Assembly: GCF_000379525.1 (NCBI RefSeq)
Contig: NZ_KB902517.1
Location: 1-54,573, forward strand
Origin: Lamprocystis purpurea DSM 4197
Lineage (GTDB): Bacteria; Pseudomonadota; Gammaproteobacteria; Chromatiales; Chromatiaceae
Length of the DNA: 54,573 nucleotides
Direction: 5' to 3'
The notes beneath the pieces were generated by a model that saw only the letters and a program-made list of their open reading frames with translations, was not told where the DNA came from and did no database searches. How positions within the stretch are numbered: position 1 is the stretch's first letter; every line of letters begins with the position of its first letter. Below are positions 11,590 to 19,885 of this stretch, piece after piece. The translations under genes and the position numbers were made by a program.

Positions 11590-11862
11590 TTGAGCCGGGC
11601 GCTGCGTTGCGGCCGCGTCCTGGACGCCGCGGGCAACGGTGTGACCGGGGCACGTGTGTCAGTCGTTTGGGGCACAGCGCCGACGCCCGAGATCGGTCGG
11701 CGCACCGGTGACGACGGGGCGTTTCAGGTTGGGCTGCCGCCGGGGCTGTTCCGCCTGCAGGCGGTCACCGATTCGGGCTCCACCGGCGAAGTGGAAGTCG
11801 AAGGCGGCGAGGGACGCGACATCCTGATTCGGATCGAAGCGTCGCCTGGGCGCGGCGGGTGA
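11590..11862 (+). CDS. Small beta-sandwich protein, carboxypeptidase regulatory-like domain
   Basis: About 90 residues from a TTG at 11590, one base past the protease stop, which implies translational coupling. ATG options exist only inside the protease gene. The sequence GRVLDAAGNGVTGARVSVVWG ... GRRTGDDGAFQVGLPPGLFRLQAV ... GEVEVEGG has the pattern of carboxypeptidase-D-regulatory-like (transthyretin-fold) beta sandwiches. Such domains usually bind or scaffold rather than catalyse. Placed between two proteases of the same operon, it could be a sensor, adaptor or substrate; this is inference. The exact start is uncertain. Confidence 0.65.
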   Translation: MSRALRCGRVLDAAGNGVTGARVSVVWGTAPTPEIGRRTGDDGAFQVGLPPGLFRLQAVTDSGSTGEVEVEGGEGRDILIRIEASPGRGG

Positions 11863-11865
11863 CAG

Positions 11866-12060
11866 ATGAACATGTGGCACTTACGCGGTGTCCTCCCGGT
11901 CGCACTGGCGACCGGGACGGCGTGGATGTTCAACGACCCGGACTTCGGGACGACGCTGGACTTGGCGTCGAGCTTCGGCATGACGACGTTCGGTGGCGGT
12001 TTCCAGAATCTGACACCGACCTCGGTTGCCACCCAGATGAACGTAAAGGTTCCCAAGTAA
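11866..12060 (+). CDS. Small protein of unknown function (64 aa) inside protease/STAND operon
   Basis: It starts at ATG 11866, three bases after the upstream stop, and ends 22 bases before the next start, filling the operon without overlap. I do not recognise the family. The N-terminus (MNMWHLRGVLPVALATGTAWMF) is hydrophobic and could be a signal or membrane anchor, although the set otherwise looks cytoplasmic. The rest is small and polar (GMTTFGGGFQNLTP). The ribosome binding site is weak, so translation may depend on coupling. Coding status is inferred from position; it could be a protease substrate or a structural peptide. Confidence 0.5.
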   Translation: MNMWHLRGVLPVALATGTAWMFNDPDFGTTLDLASSFGMTTFGGGFQNLTPTSVATQMNVKVPK

Positions 12061-12082
12061 CCGGACCAAGAGGAGCACTTGC

Positions 12083-13150
12083 ATGCCGACCTGGACACCC
12101 AGCGGTCCCTGGAAAATGCGGTTCAGGAAAGCGCTGGACGACGCATTCGATGAGGCGACCTTCACGCTGCTTCTCGCCGACTATTTCGACGTGCAGTTCG
12201 CGAAGGTCTCAGCACCTGGCTTTGGCAAGGAGTTCCAGAACCGCCTGCAAGAGGTGATCGATAAAGCGCGCATGGAGGACTGGCTGCTGGACCTCGTCGT
12301 GGCGGCCCACGAACGGCGCGCCAAGAACTCTGCGCTCGCCTCCATCGCCCAAGACCTCGGACTCACCATCGCGGGTCCCAGGCTGATCAACACGACGGGC
12401 AAGTCGCTTGAAGACATCGTCCGGGACAATGCGAAATTCATTAACCCCGCGGTCTTCACCGAGCGCCTGCCGCAGCTCGAGGGGCAGGTGTGCTGGATCG
12501 ACATCCCGGGCGGCGGCGGTACCGGATTTCTCGTCGGTGCGGACCTGGTCCTGACCAACAATCACGTCGTTCAGCGCATTCTCAAAGGCGAGGCGCGGGC
12601 GCAAGACGTCAGGTGCCGATTCGACTACCGTCAGGCGCTCGACGGGTCGGTGCCGACGAGGACGCCGGCGACGGTCAGCCTGGCGACCGACTGGCTGGTG
12701 GACTCAAAGCCGCCGAGCATTTTCGACTGGGACCTGGACCTCGGCGAAGCGGATGAAGAGGAAAGCGACTACGCGCTCATCCGCCTGGAGGAGGCGATCG
12801 GCGACCTGCCGATCGGCGGAGACACGGTCGATGTGCAGGCGCAGCCCCGCGGTTTTGTCGACACGGTCGGCGATGTCCCCGCACTGACCACCGGCAACCA
12901 GGTGTTTTTGCTGCAGCACCCCAGAGGCGAGCCGCTCCAGCTCACCGTCGGCACCATCGTCGCGTTCAATCACGCGGGCACCCGCGTGCGCTACGACGCG
13001 AACAGCAAGGACGGCTCGTCGGGCTCGCCGGTGTTCGACGCGGATCTCAAGCTCGTAGCACTGCACCACGCGCGCGACCCGGCGGAGCCGCCGCAATGGA
13101 ATCAGGCGATCCCGTTCGCCGTGGTCAAGAAGGTCTGGAAATTTCCCTAG
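12083..13150 (+). CDS. EAD1-trypsin-like protease (effector-associated domain fused to serine protease)
   Basis: The 355-residue protein starts at ATG 12083 with AGGAG upstream. Residues about 8-95 (MRFRKALDDAFDEATFTLLL ... NRLQEVIDKARMEDWLLDLV ... ALASIAQDLGL) match effector-associated domain 1, a small Death-like helical adaptor used in bacterial conflict systems to recruit effectors to NTPase hubs. The protease domain follows: GTGFLVGADLVLTNNHVV gives His161, ESDYALIRL gives Asp229, and DGSSGSPVF gives Ser313, so the triad is complete. Known EAD biology says the partner domain sits on another protein; the ATPase encoded next has a similar helical N-terminus. This is the likely effector of the set. 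No secretion signal is present. Confidence 0.9.
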   Translation: MPTWTPSGPWKMRFRKALDDAFDEATFTLLLADYFDVQFAKVSAPGFGKEFQNRLQEVIDKARMEDWLLDLVVAAHERRAKNSALASIAQDLGLTIAGPRLINTTGKSLEDIVRDNAKFINPAVFTERLPQLEGQVCWIDIPGGGGTGFLVGADLVLTNNHVVQRILKGEARAQDVRCRFDYRQALDGSVPTRTPATVSLATDWLVDSKPPSIFDWDLDLGEADEEESDYALIRLEEAIGDLPIGGDTVDVQAQPRGFVDTVGDVPALTTGNQVFLLQHPRGEPLQLTVGTIVAFNHAGTRVRYDANSKDGSSGSPVFDADLKLVALHHARDPAEPPQWNQAIPFAVVKKVWKFP

Positions 13151-13168
13151 CGCGAGGCTGCTGGAATC

Positions 13169-14224
13169 ATGAACCTCACCAACCCGCAGATCGACGAGCT
13201 CGCGGACGAGCTGGACCAGCACTCCGACGATGGTCGGCTCCAACTGATGGCTACTGACCTAGGGGTCAACTGGGCGAACCTGACCAACGGCATCACGCCG
13301 TTCCGGGAGCGGGCCGCCACGCTGATCCGATACCTGAACGGACAACTGCCGCCGCGTGACGCGGAGCTGCTGGAGATGGTGCGCACGCGCGGCAATGCCC
13401 GCCTGCAGGCCGTCGCGGCGCGGCTGATGGCGCCCACCTACTACTCACCGACCGGTGACGCGCACGATGCGACCGTCCTCGGCCGCACGGCCTTCATCGC
13501 GCGCCCCGACCTGCGCGCGCGGATCCACGAGTTCACGACCGGCGCGAACAATTACACGACACGCATGCTGGTCGTGCGGGGCGGCACGCCCGGTGGCAAG
13601 TCGTACACATGGGAGTATCTCAAGCACCTCGCGTTCGCGACTGTCGGTGCGCAACCGTTCCGCCACCGCCTCAAGGGTAAGGGAGAGGCGTACCTGCCTC
13701 GCCACCTGTTCGAGGACGTGTTCCGTCTGCTCGACCTCGACGCGTCGGCGTTGCCGCCGCTGACCGACGACCCGCAGCTCGCCAGGCTCGACGCGCTGTT
13801 GGCCACATTCAAGGGGAAGATCGTCGGGCTTGGACGACGCTCTTGGCTCGTGATCGACGACCTCAACGAGCCGACGGTAACGCCCGCGGTGCGCGAGGCG
13901 GCCTTCGCCATGGCGCAGGCCGCAGAGGAACTCAAGCCACAGCGGCTGTGGATCGCTCTGCTCGGCTACAACGACTTGATCGCGGATCCCGACCTCCGCC
14001 ATATTTTGCAGGACGACGCCGAGTATCCGACCGCGTGGTTCGTGGCGCAGCACCTGCAAGCGCTGTCGAGCGCTGGCCCGAACCCACTCGCGGGGAATCG
14101 CGCCACGGAAATCGCCGACCTGCTGTTCCAGAAATACCAGACACTCGACAAGGCCGCTATGATCGAACTGACGGCCCGGGTCGAACAGATGGGCGAGAAG
14201 CTGCGTAACGGGCAGCAGCCATGA
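13169..14224 (+). CDS. P-loop ATPase with N-terminal Death-like effector-associated domain
   Basis: The 351-residue protein starts at ATG 13169 with GAGG upstream, 19 bases after the protease gene. Residues about 5-85 (IDELADELDQHS ... LGVNWANLTNGITPFRERA ... LIRYLNGQLPPRDAELLEMV) have the pattern of Death-like effector-associated domains. An ATPase domain follows: Walker A GGTPGGKSY (Lys144) and Walker B SWLVIDDLN (Asp230/Asp231). Its stop overlaps the next start by four bases (ATGA). It probably bridges the EAD protease and the STAND ATPase, as a co-ATPase or adaptor. That role is inferred; domain calls are from sequence pattern only. Confidence 0.8.
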   Translation: MNLTNPQIDELADELDQHSDDGRLQLMATDLGVNWANLTNGITPFRERAATLIRYLNGQLPPRDAELLEMVRTRGNARLQAVAARLMAPTYYSPTGDAHDATVLGRTAFIARPDLRARIHEFTTGANNYTTRMLVVRGGTPGGKSYTWEYLKHLAFATVGAQPFRHRLKGKGEAYLPRHLFEDVFRLLDLDASALPPLTDDPQLARLDALLATFKGKIVGLGRRSWLVIDDLNEPTVTPAVREAAFAMAQAAEELKPQRLWIALLGYNDLIADPDLRHILQDDAEYPTAWFVAQHLQALSSAGPNPLAGNRATEIADLLFQKYQTLDKAAMIELTARVEQMGEKLRNGQQP

Positions 14225-17055
14225 CCCACGCGCAAGCCCCCCAGGCGAAACTCACGCTCGATGACCTTGAGCGTTTCCTTGCAGAGCCCCCCATGGAAGA
14301 TGCGCTGGTACCCTACTGCGACGCGGCGGCGGTGCTCGCGGCCTTCGATCCGCTTGCGCTCCAGCCCGTCGGCGGCGACGCCAGGATGCCTGCGAACTTG
14401 CTGGAGTGGCTGCGACCGCTCTGCGAAGTGGCGACGGGCTCGGTCGAGACAAGCCGTTGGGCACTGTCGTTCTCCGAGCGGCGCAAGGCGCTACGTCGTT
14501 TGGGGACGCGCGAGCGGATGAAGGCGGCGCTCGCAGCCAATCGCAGGGACGACGACAGCGCGCTGCAGCGCGCGTTCGAGCGCGTGCTCCAACCGGAGCC
14601 CATCGCGCTCGAAACGCTCTCGCGCGATGAACTCGCCTCGCTGCATACAGTGCACGGCTGGCTCGTGGATATCCTCGACGGACTGCCGGACCCGGCGGCG
14701 ATCGACAAGATGCTCAACCGGAAGGACCTGCTCGCGCCGATGCACCGCCTGACGGCCACGGGCGTCGTCGGGCGCGAACAGGAGCTTGCCCGCCTTGATC
14801 GCTTCGTGGCTGGACCACCGCCGGTCGCGCCGCTTTTCGTGCACGGTCCTGGCGGCGTCGGAAAGTCAACCTTGCTGGCCCGGTTCATCCTGGACCAGGT
14901 CGAGAAGAAGGATCTGCCGGTCGCTTACCTCGACATCGACCGCCCAACGATCCGGCCCGAGTACCCAGGAACGCTGTTGCTCGATGCGCTGAGTCAATTG
15001 CAGCCGCAGCTCGATGCGCCCATGTCGGACGTCGAGAGCGTGGCCAAGGAACTTGAGTACGCACAGCTGCGCCACGACTCGGTGCGCCACTTCGAGTCGT
15101 TTTCGGGGGACGAGTGGACCACAGAGATCTTCCCACGCAAGCTCACCCAGTGGGCAAAGGGACGCACCGTCCTGATCGTGGTCGACACCTTCGAAGAGGT
15201 GCAGTTCCTTGGGCGCGATGTCACCGAGACGTTCCTTGGGTTATCTTTTGAGCTGCAAAGGCTGGCGCGGGTCGCGCGGGTCGTGCTCTCAGGGCGCGCA
15301 CTGCCTATCGAGTATGTCGCCCGAGCGTTTCCGCAGGTGTTGCAGCAGGCGCGCGGATCGCTGGACGATCCAATGCCCCTCGAGCTCATCCCCGAGCCGC
15401 AGCGCCCCGTCACCCTGGACGTTCTCGACCCAGTATCTGCCCGCCAGCTACTGCGCACCTGCGTCATGGCTGAAGGAATCCCCGCGCTTTCCGAACGGGA
15501 CCTCGACGATATCATCCGCGTCGTAAGTCGCAACCCGATGTGCCTGAAGCTGGCCGCACGCCTGCTACGCGACGAGGGTGTCGCGGCGCTCAGCAAGGAC
15601 CGCACGGCGCTGCTGACGAAGCTGCGTGCCGAGAAGATCCAGGCCCTGCTGTACGGGCGCATTCTGCTTCACCTGCACGGGGACGACGTGCGGAAGGTCG
15701 CGTATCCAGGGCTGGTGGTGCGCAGGGTGGACCCAGGTGTCGTGGAGAACGTCCTCGCCGAGCCCTGCGGCTTGATGTTCAAGGATGGGCGCACGCCGTT
15801 CAGGATCGTGAGCGACCTTGCCCGAGAGGCCGCGCTCGTCGAGGTCGATCCCGCCGATGGCAGCCTGCGTCATCGTCCCGACGTGCGCCGCACCATGCTG
15901 GAGGATCTCACCGATTACGTCGATGCGTCGGTGGTCGAGAAGATCAACAGAAGCGCCGTCGCGTACTACGAGACCCAGGACGGGCCGATTGCCCGCGCCG
16001 AGGAAATTTACCACCGGCTCCGCCTGCGGCAACCGCCCGCGACCATAGCCCCGCGCTGGACCGACGCGGCTGGCCCACGGCTCAAGGGCGCGCTCGACGA
16101 GCTTGCAGCCGAGCAGAGGCTGTGGCTGGCGGAGCGCCTGGGGGTGACGCTCGACAAAAGCGTGCGGCAGTCCGCGGACCAGGCGGCATGGGAGGCGCAG
16201 GTCGCGCGGTCGGCCGATCGCTACCTGCAGGGTCAAGCGCCCGAGAAAGCGCTGAAGGTGCTGCACGAGCGGTCCGCTCGTCTGCCGAGGAGCGCGCTTT
16301 TCGGCATCGAAGCGGAGGCTTACCGGTTCCTGGGGCAGGCCGACAACGCCCTTGCCGTGGCGCGGCGCGGTGTCGAGTCCGCCACCGCCGCGGGCGCGAT
16401 CGACATGGCGCTCGAGTTGCTGCTCCGCATGGTGGTGATCGACGAGGGACGCGGGAACCTCCAAGGTGCCGAGCAGACGCTGAAGGAAGCCATGGCAGTG
16501 GCGGACCACAGCGGCAATCGCCTGCTGCGGTTCCGCGTGGCAGTTACCAGGCTCCGGCTTCATCGCCAACTGCACCCGGATTCGCGTGCCGATCGTGCGA
16601 CGCTTCGCCGCGAGGCACTCGCGATGCTCGACGACGAGCTGCTCCGCAAGCTGCGCGATCAACCCGTACTGCTGCGTGAGGCGGCCGCGGAGCTCGCCAA
16701 GGACGAGCCGCGCCTCGCCGCCGCGGCGATCGAGACGCTGGGCATCGAGGTCGCGTCCGACTCGCAGGCCGAGTCGTTCGGGCGCGCTCTGGCCGACGCG
16801 GCCGGCAACATGAAGGCGCCGCGCGGAAAGAGGCTCGACGGCGTGCTGCAAGAGGTCGTGGAGTCGAACTTCGATGCAGCCGTGGTTCGAAAATTGGCGA
16901 CAGAGGTTCTCACAGGCCGCGACACACGCCAACTCGGCACCGAGTTGCTAAACACGGAGGCGGGCCATGTGGCGCTACGCGGGTTCCGCGATTACTTCCG
17001 TGCCGGCGTCGCCGACTCGCTGTCGAGCACTGCATCGAAGCTGCTCTCGAAGTGA
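14221..17055 (+). CDS. Large STAND-family ATPase with helical-repeat C-terminus
   Basis: The 944-residue protein starts at ATG 14221. Residues 1-185 are a helical region. VVGREQELARL near 190 is the usual entry to the STAND module, followed by Walker A HGPGGVGKSTLL (Lys215) and Walker B VLIVVDTFEEV (Asp322). A winged-helix-like stretch and then alpha-helical, TPR-like repeats run from about 600 to the end (LPRSALFGIEAEAYRFLGQ, LELLLRMVVIDEGRGNLQGA). STAND ATPases are signal-triggered switches that oligomerise; in bacteria many are phage sensors. Being the last and largest gene of the operon, it is the likely sensor hub, with C-terminal repeats as ligand-recognition surface. The ligand is unknown. 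Confidence 0.88.
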   Translation: MTHAQAPQAKLTLDDLERFLAEPPMEDALVPYCDAAAVLAAFDPLALQPVGGDARMPANLLEWLRPLCEVATGSVETSRWALSFSERRKALRRLGTRERMKAALAANRRDDDSALQRAFERVLQPEPIALETLSRDELASLHTVHGWLVDILDGLPDPAAIDKMLNRKDLLAPMHRLTATGVVGREQELARLDRFVAGPPPVAPLFVHGPGGVGKSTLLARFILDQVEKKDLPVAYLDIDRPTIRPEYPGTLLLDALSQLQPQLDAPMSDVESVAKELEYAQLRHDSVRHFESFSGDEWTTEIFPRKLTQWAKGRTVLIVVDTFEEVQFLGRDVTETFLGLSFELQRLARVARVVLSGRALPIEYVARAFPQVLQQARGSLDDPMPLELIPEPQRPVTLDVLDPVSARQLLRTCVMAEGIPALSERDLDDIIRVVSRNPMCLKLAARLLRDEGVAALSKDRTALLTKLRAEKIQALLYGRILLHLHGDDVRKVAYPGLVVRRVDPGVVENVLAEPCGLMFKDGRTPFRIVSDLAREAALVEVDPADGSLRHRPDVRRTMLEDLTDYVDASVVEKINRSAVAYYETQDGPIARAEEIYHRLRLRQPPATIAPRWTDAAGPRLKGALDELAAEQRLWLAERLGVTLDKSVRQSADQAAWEAQVARSADRYLQGQAPEKALKVLHERSARLPRSALFGIEAEAYRFLGQADNALAVARRGVESATAAGAIDMALELLLRMVVIDEGRGNLQGAEQTLKEAMAVADHSGNRLLRFRVAVTRLRLHRQLHPDSRADRATLRREALAMLDDELLRKLRDQPVLLREAAAELAKDEPRLAAAAIETLGIEVASDSQAESFGRALADAAGNMKAPRGKRLDGVLQEVVESNFDAAVVRKLATEVLTGRDTRQLGTELLNTEAGHVALRGFRDYFRAGVADSLSSTASKLLSK

Positions 17056-17182
17056 TCGGGGGCAAGCGGACGCCCATAGGCTGACGGTATGTCCTCACTC
17101 GACTCCGGCGGCGTTGCGGAGAGGGTCGTTTGCGCAATCGGCTTACCGCAAGAGATTTTCTGACTTCGGCGTTGACTCCGAG

Positions 17183-17236
17183 CACCTCAGCCCCGATGAA
17201 GTTCGTCTGAGGTGTTTACCTTGGGCTAACGAACTT
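17183..17236 (+). other. Possible H-type RNA pseudoknot between convergent genes
   Basis: Two perfect 8-bp stems interleave: CACCTCAG (17183-17190) pairs with CTGAGGTG (17207-17214), and AAGTTCGT (17199-17206) pairs with ACGAACTT (17229-17236). The second strand of stem 2 directly abuts stem 1 (17206/17207), leaving loops of 8, 0 and 14 nt, the layout of a coaxially stacked H-type pseudoknot. It lies in the 199-bp gap between the STAND gene and the convergent methyltransferase-like gene. It could be an untranslated-region structure or small RNA on either strand. No promoter is evident. Confidence 0.4.
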
Positions 17237-17254
17237 ACTCAACCGATGGGACGG

Positions 17255-19885
17255 TCAACCCGCCCCGGTGAGTTCCCCCGCCTTCACCACCCGCGGTACC
17301 AACCGCCCATTCGCGGTCGGCACCATCCGCACTACCTGGCGATTGTGATCCGGTCCGAAGCTGACATGGATCGGCTGGTCGGCACCGTAGAAATAGAGGC
17401 GGTCGAAGGGGGTGTTTTGGGCCAGCCAGCGGGCGACCTCGGCCATGTCCTCGTACTCCACGAGGAAATCCACCGCGGCGCCCTGACGGGAACAGATGGG
17501 TTTTCCCAGGCGGTTGTGCTCTTGGGCGGCGTGCTGATCGAGGCGGGGATCGATGCGGCCGGTGATCTCGCGGGCCAGTTCCGGCGAGCAGAAACCATAG
17601 GTCAAGCGGATCATGCCGAACCACTCGATGACCGGGTCGAGCACCTGCTCGGCCAACTCCTGCAAGGCGTCGAAGCTCTCCATCCGGCGCGGGAGATTGG
17701 GCAGCCCGGTGCGGCTCTGGGTCTCGCCGCATTCGATCAATTGGCGGAAGGTCAGGAAGCGCCCGCACGGCGCATCCAGGTCCGGCCCGGTGTCCGGTCG
17801 GCGCAGGTCGAAACCATCGATCACCCAACGGCGGCGGGACAGGATCTCATCGAACCGCGCGGCATTCGGACCGTATCCCGACAGGTCGCACAGCGCCAGC
17901 GCATCCAGTGTCTCCTCGAAGGCTGCCTGCTCCGGATAGCGCGGGAACTCCTCGTTGATATAACGCGACTTGTGATAGAGATAGGGCGCCGGGTAACCGG
18001 TGTTGTCGCCATAGAGATAGGAATCGATGTCCTGCTCGCGCAAGCGGATCTTCACCCGCTCGATCAGGCGCGGCAGCGGGGACTCGACAAAGGCGTCATA
18101 GCGCAGCAGGCTCAGCTTTCCCGAGCCGATGTGGATCTTGACCAGATCCGCGTCGCGGTAGTCGCCGTAGAGTACGGCGGCGCAGCCGACATAGACCCGC
18201 AGCAGCGGCGCCAATTGTTCGACCAGACTGGCATGGAGTTGCAGCGACTCGCCCGGTTCCAGCCAACCCAGGCCGCGCGCGGCGGCTTCCTGACAGGCGT
18301 CGGCAATGGCCTGGGTGTCACGGATCATGAACAGCAGTCCGAGCGCCGCCTGCTGCGCGGCGCCATAGTCGCCGAACAGGATCTTGATGTCGCGCTGCAA
18401 TCCGGGTTCCAGATGCTTGTAGGGACGGCGCCGCTCGAACTGGTTGAGCGCCAGATAGACCAGCAGGTCGGCGCGCCGCGCCGCCTCGGCGCGCGCGAGG
18501 ATGTCCGGGTCCTGTTGACCGGAGAGGAAGCGCAGCGCCTTGGCGAGCGTACCGAATGCCTCCATGAGCGCGGGCAGATCGGCCCCGACCTCGTCCGGCT
18601 CCGGCTGGCGCCCGAGTTCCAGCCATCGGCCCCACAACCGCTCCAACAGCTCCCGATGCGCCGCGTAGCGTTCGGCCGACCGGTCACGGGCCGGTTCGGG
18701 CAGGCGCTCGGCGTTGCGCTCCGGCCGGGGTGGGCGAATGCGTGCCGGGATCAATGCCGGCGGACCGCGTCGACTGCGATAGCGTTCCATCAGGAAGCGC
18801 TGCTCGGCATCCTTGTCCCGAAACACGAAGAGCACCCCCGGGGCCACCGGGATCGGCTCCTCGTCCAGCGCCTGGGCCAGATAGGCGCGAATCTCCGTCT
18901 GGGTGTAATAGCGCTGGAAGGTCCCGCGGCGGGTCAGGACCCCGTCGGCGAAGCCGGTCCCGCGGGGAGCGTTCTGATTGGCCAGCATCACCGCGACCAC
19001 CAGCAGGGTTTCAGTCAGCAACCAGGCGCGGGTCAAGGCCTCCAGACGCTCCTCGCGATCCTCGATCACATTGATCACGAACCCGAGATTGACCAGCGGC
19101 GCCGGGCGCAGCGGTTGTTCCGGGGCGTAAAAAGGGTCCCACCCCGCCGCCTGCAGGCCGTGGGCCGTCAGGGCGCGCACGTCGTCGCCGCGCCCGCAGC
19201 CGTAATCGAAGAGGGCCAGACGTCCATCCAGAAAGCCGTGGCGGGCGAGCGCCTGAATCGGTGCCGACAGGCCATAGCGCACCAGTGCGGTCAGTTGGCG
19301 GGCTGCCTGCCAACCCCCGCCCTGACCGTCGGGCACCGGGGTCTCATTGACTGGCAGGGCGGCGGCCGGACCCTCGACCGTCGGATCGCCTTCCCCCTCA
19401 TCATTGCCCACCGGCAGCAGGGCCAGGCCATCGATGCGATAGCCCCGTTCCCGCACCAGTTCCAACCACTGGCGCCGATAGCCGATGCGCGTCGGCTGGT
19501 CGAAGAGCCCGATCGACTCACAGGCCAGCGTCAGCGCCGCGCACTCTTCCCGCCGCGGGTGATCGGCCGGCAACAAGAGTTCTTTGCGATGCAGGATCGG
19601 CGGATTCTGCGAATCCGCATAGGTCCGGTAACCGACGGTGCCGGCGTCCAGATCCACCAGCCAACTGGTCGCCAGGGCGGGAAAGGCCTCATCGAAAAAC
19701 GTCGGATAGTTGAGCAGCGCGATCTGTCCCCCGGCCAGATCGCAACGCACGACATTGAAATCCTCCGCCCGGCGGACCCCGGCGCGGCACTCCGCCTCCG
19801 CGACCCAGGCGGCCAATTCGGCGCCCGCCGTCTCCAGGCAACTGATGTGCAGATAGGTACGCTGAGCCACTGTTTTGCCGGTCAT
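17255..19885 (-). CDS. DNA phosphorothioation-associated putative methyltransferase, extended multi-domain form
   Basis: The 876-residue protein starts at ATG 19883-19885, overlapping the NERD stop by four bases. The central part (about 215-400) has LFDYGCGRGDDVRAL, GWDPFY, VNLGFVINVIEDREER and VLTRRGTFQRYYTQTE, which I recognise from the Dnd-associated putative methyltransferase family (TIGR04096 type). That family's C-terminal module (LHASLVEQLAPLLRVYVGCA, DLVKIHIGSGKLSLLRYDAF) follows. A second, divergent copy sits at the very N-terminus (TYLHISCLETAG ... NPPILHRKEL). The last 200 residues (LAEQVLDPVIEWFGMIRLTYGF ... GAAVDFLV ... IHVSFG) resemble an M15-type peptidase fold with the usual first metal-binding His apparently absent. 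No dndA-E genes are present. It probably acts on DNA, but activity is unproven. Confidence 0.8.
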   Translation of the reverse strand: MTGKTVAQRTYLHISCLETAGAELAAWVAEAECRAGVRRAEDFNVVRCDLAGGQIALLNYPTFFDEAFPALATSWLVDLDAGTVGYRTYADSQNPPILHRKELLLPADHPRREECAALTLACESIGLFDQPTRIGYRRQWLELVRERGYRIDGLALLPVGNDEGEGDPTVEGPAAALPVNETPVPDGQGGGWQAARQLTALVRYGLSAPIQALARHGFLDGRLALFDYGCGRGDDVRALTAHGLQAAGWDPFYAPEQPLRPAPLVNLGFVINVIEDREERLEALTRAWLLTETLLVVAVMLANQNAPRGTGFADGVLTRRGTFQRYYTQTEIRAYLAQALDEEPIPVAPGVLFVFRDKDAEQRFLMERYRSRRGPPALIPARIRPPRPERNAERLPEPARDRSAERYAAHRELLERLWGRWLELGRQPEPDEVGADLPALMEAFGTLAKALRFLSGQQDPDILARAEAARRADLLVYLALNQFERRRPYKHLEPGLQRDIKILFGDYGAAQQAALGLLFMIRDTQAIADACQEAAARGLGWLEPGESLQLHASLVEQLAPLLRVYVGCAAVLYGDYRDADLVKIHIGSGKLSLLRYDAFVESPLPRLIERVKIRLREQDIDSYLYGDNTGYPAPYLYHKSRYINEEFPRYPEQAAFEETLDALALCDLSGYGPNAARFDEILSRRRWVIDGFDLRRPDTGPDLDAPCGRFLTFRQLIECGETQSRTGLPNLPRRMESFDALQELAEQVLDPVIEWFGMIRLTYGFCSPELAREITGRIDPRLDQHAAQEHNRLGKPICSRQGAAVDFLVEYEDMAEVARWLAQNTPFDRLYFYGADQPIHVSFGPDHNRQVVRMVPTANGRLVPRVVKAGELTGAG

